Shown here piece by piece: positions 5,561-5,611 of a stretch of 5,611 nucleotides of DNA (positions are counted from its first letter, which is position 1; every line of letters starts with the position of its first letter). Position numbers and translations under genes: made by a program. The notes below the pieces were generated by a model. The model made no database searches and was not told where the DNA came from. It saw only the letters and a program-made list of their open reading frames with translations. The stretch spans positions 1 through 5,611 of the forward strand of contig CAJXIT010000242.1 in the NCBI GenBank assembly GCA_913054055.1, in the 5' to 3' direction. Origin of the DNA: an uncultured Thalassolituus sp. (GTDB lineage Bacteria > Pseudomonadota > Gammaproteobacteria > Pseudomonadales > Oceanobacteraceae).

Positions 5561-5611
5561 TGGTGGCTACACCGCAAGAATCTGAAACAGCGAACCTGGG
5601 ACATTGGGTCC
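5561..5611 (-). other. tRNA 3'-half-like sequence, copy 2 (runs to window end)
   Basis: This is identical in sequence to copy 1 at 5460-5510. On the minus strand it too ends in GTAGCCACCA before a terminator. Here the upstream part lies beyond the window, so a complete tRNA gene with this 3' end cannot be excluded, although the abnormal T arm argues against it. Confidence 0.35.

Larger units (their letters stand above)
5411..5611. repeat. Two-unit direct repeat, 101-bp period, at the window edge
   Basis: Unit 1 is 5411-5510 and unit 2 is 5512-5611, separated by one T. Each unit is an A-rich start (AAAAAGCAAAAACCCG), a hairpin, then a long conserved block. The last 55 bases of each (5456-5510 and 5557-5611) are identical, while the hairpin centre differs. 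The window stops exactly at the end of unit 2, so more units may follow. The pattern is not CRISPR, because the variable part is the inside of a hairpin. Confidence 0.9.

Noticed and set aside
5411..5611. CRISPR array or integron attC sites
   Set aside because: There are only two units with a 55-bp constant block, the variable part is the interior of a hairpin, no cas or integrase gene is present, and the attC core sites are missing.

Overview
The window looks like chromosomal DNA of a Gram-negative, probably marine, gammaproteobacterium. The evidence is the moderately AT-rich composition, the Sec signal peptides, and a large chemoreceptor whose domains resemble those of Vibrio, Pseudomonas and Oceanospirillales-type receptors as I remember them. 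The species cannot be named from sequence alone. All convincing protein genes are on the + strand.

Layout. (1) 70-813 and 996-1736 are two paralogous genes for secreted proteins of about 247 residues and unknown function. The gap between them holds a candidate promoter with a perfect TATAAT and an inverted repeat. (2) A strong bidirectional terminator at 1762-1792 and a second hairpin at 1816-1841 separate this pair from the next gene. (3) 1958-5387 encodes a very large methyl-accepting chemotaxis protein (MCP). It is split by one reading-frame change inside the membrane-proximal HAMP domain. The 5' part (1958-3322) carries TM1, a large periplasmic Cache-like sensor, TM2 and half a HAMP. The 3' part (open from 3297, ends 5387) carries the rest of the HAMP, a second HAMP, two tandem PAS domains, two further HAMP-like segments and a Tsr-like signalling domain. 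(4) 5411-5611 is a direct repeat of two units with a 101-bp period, running exactly to the window end. Each unit holds a terminator-like hairpin and an identical 55-bp block. Read on the minus strand, the block resembles the 3' half of a tRNA ending in CCACCA, followed by its own terminator.

How the parts may work together. If the frame is intact in the living organism (sequencing error) or is bypassed, the receptor would combine a periplasmic ligand sensor with two cytoplasmic PAS domains. Both PAS domains carry the His, Leu and Trp at the spacing I recall for the haem pocket of Aer2-type oxygen receptors. The output would be a 36-heptad-type signalling hairpin acting on CheA/CheW. The two upstream secreted proteins are neighbours, but the terminator argues against one operon, so any functional link is speculative.

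The observations most worth following up are the frameshift, the dual putative haem-PAS receptor architecture, and the tRNA-like terminator repeat at the right edge.
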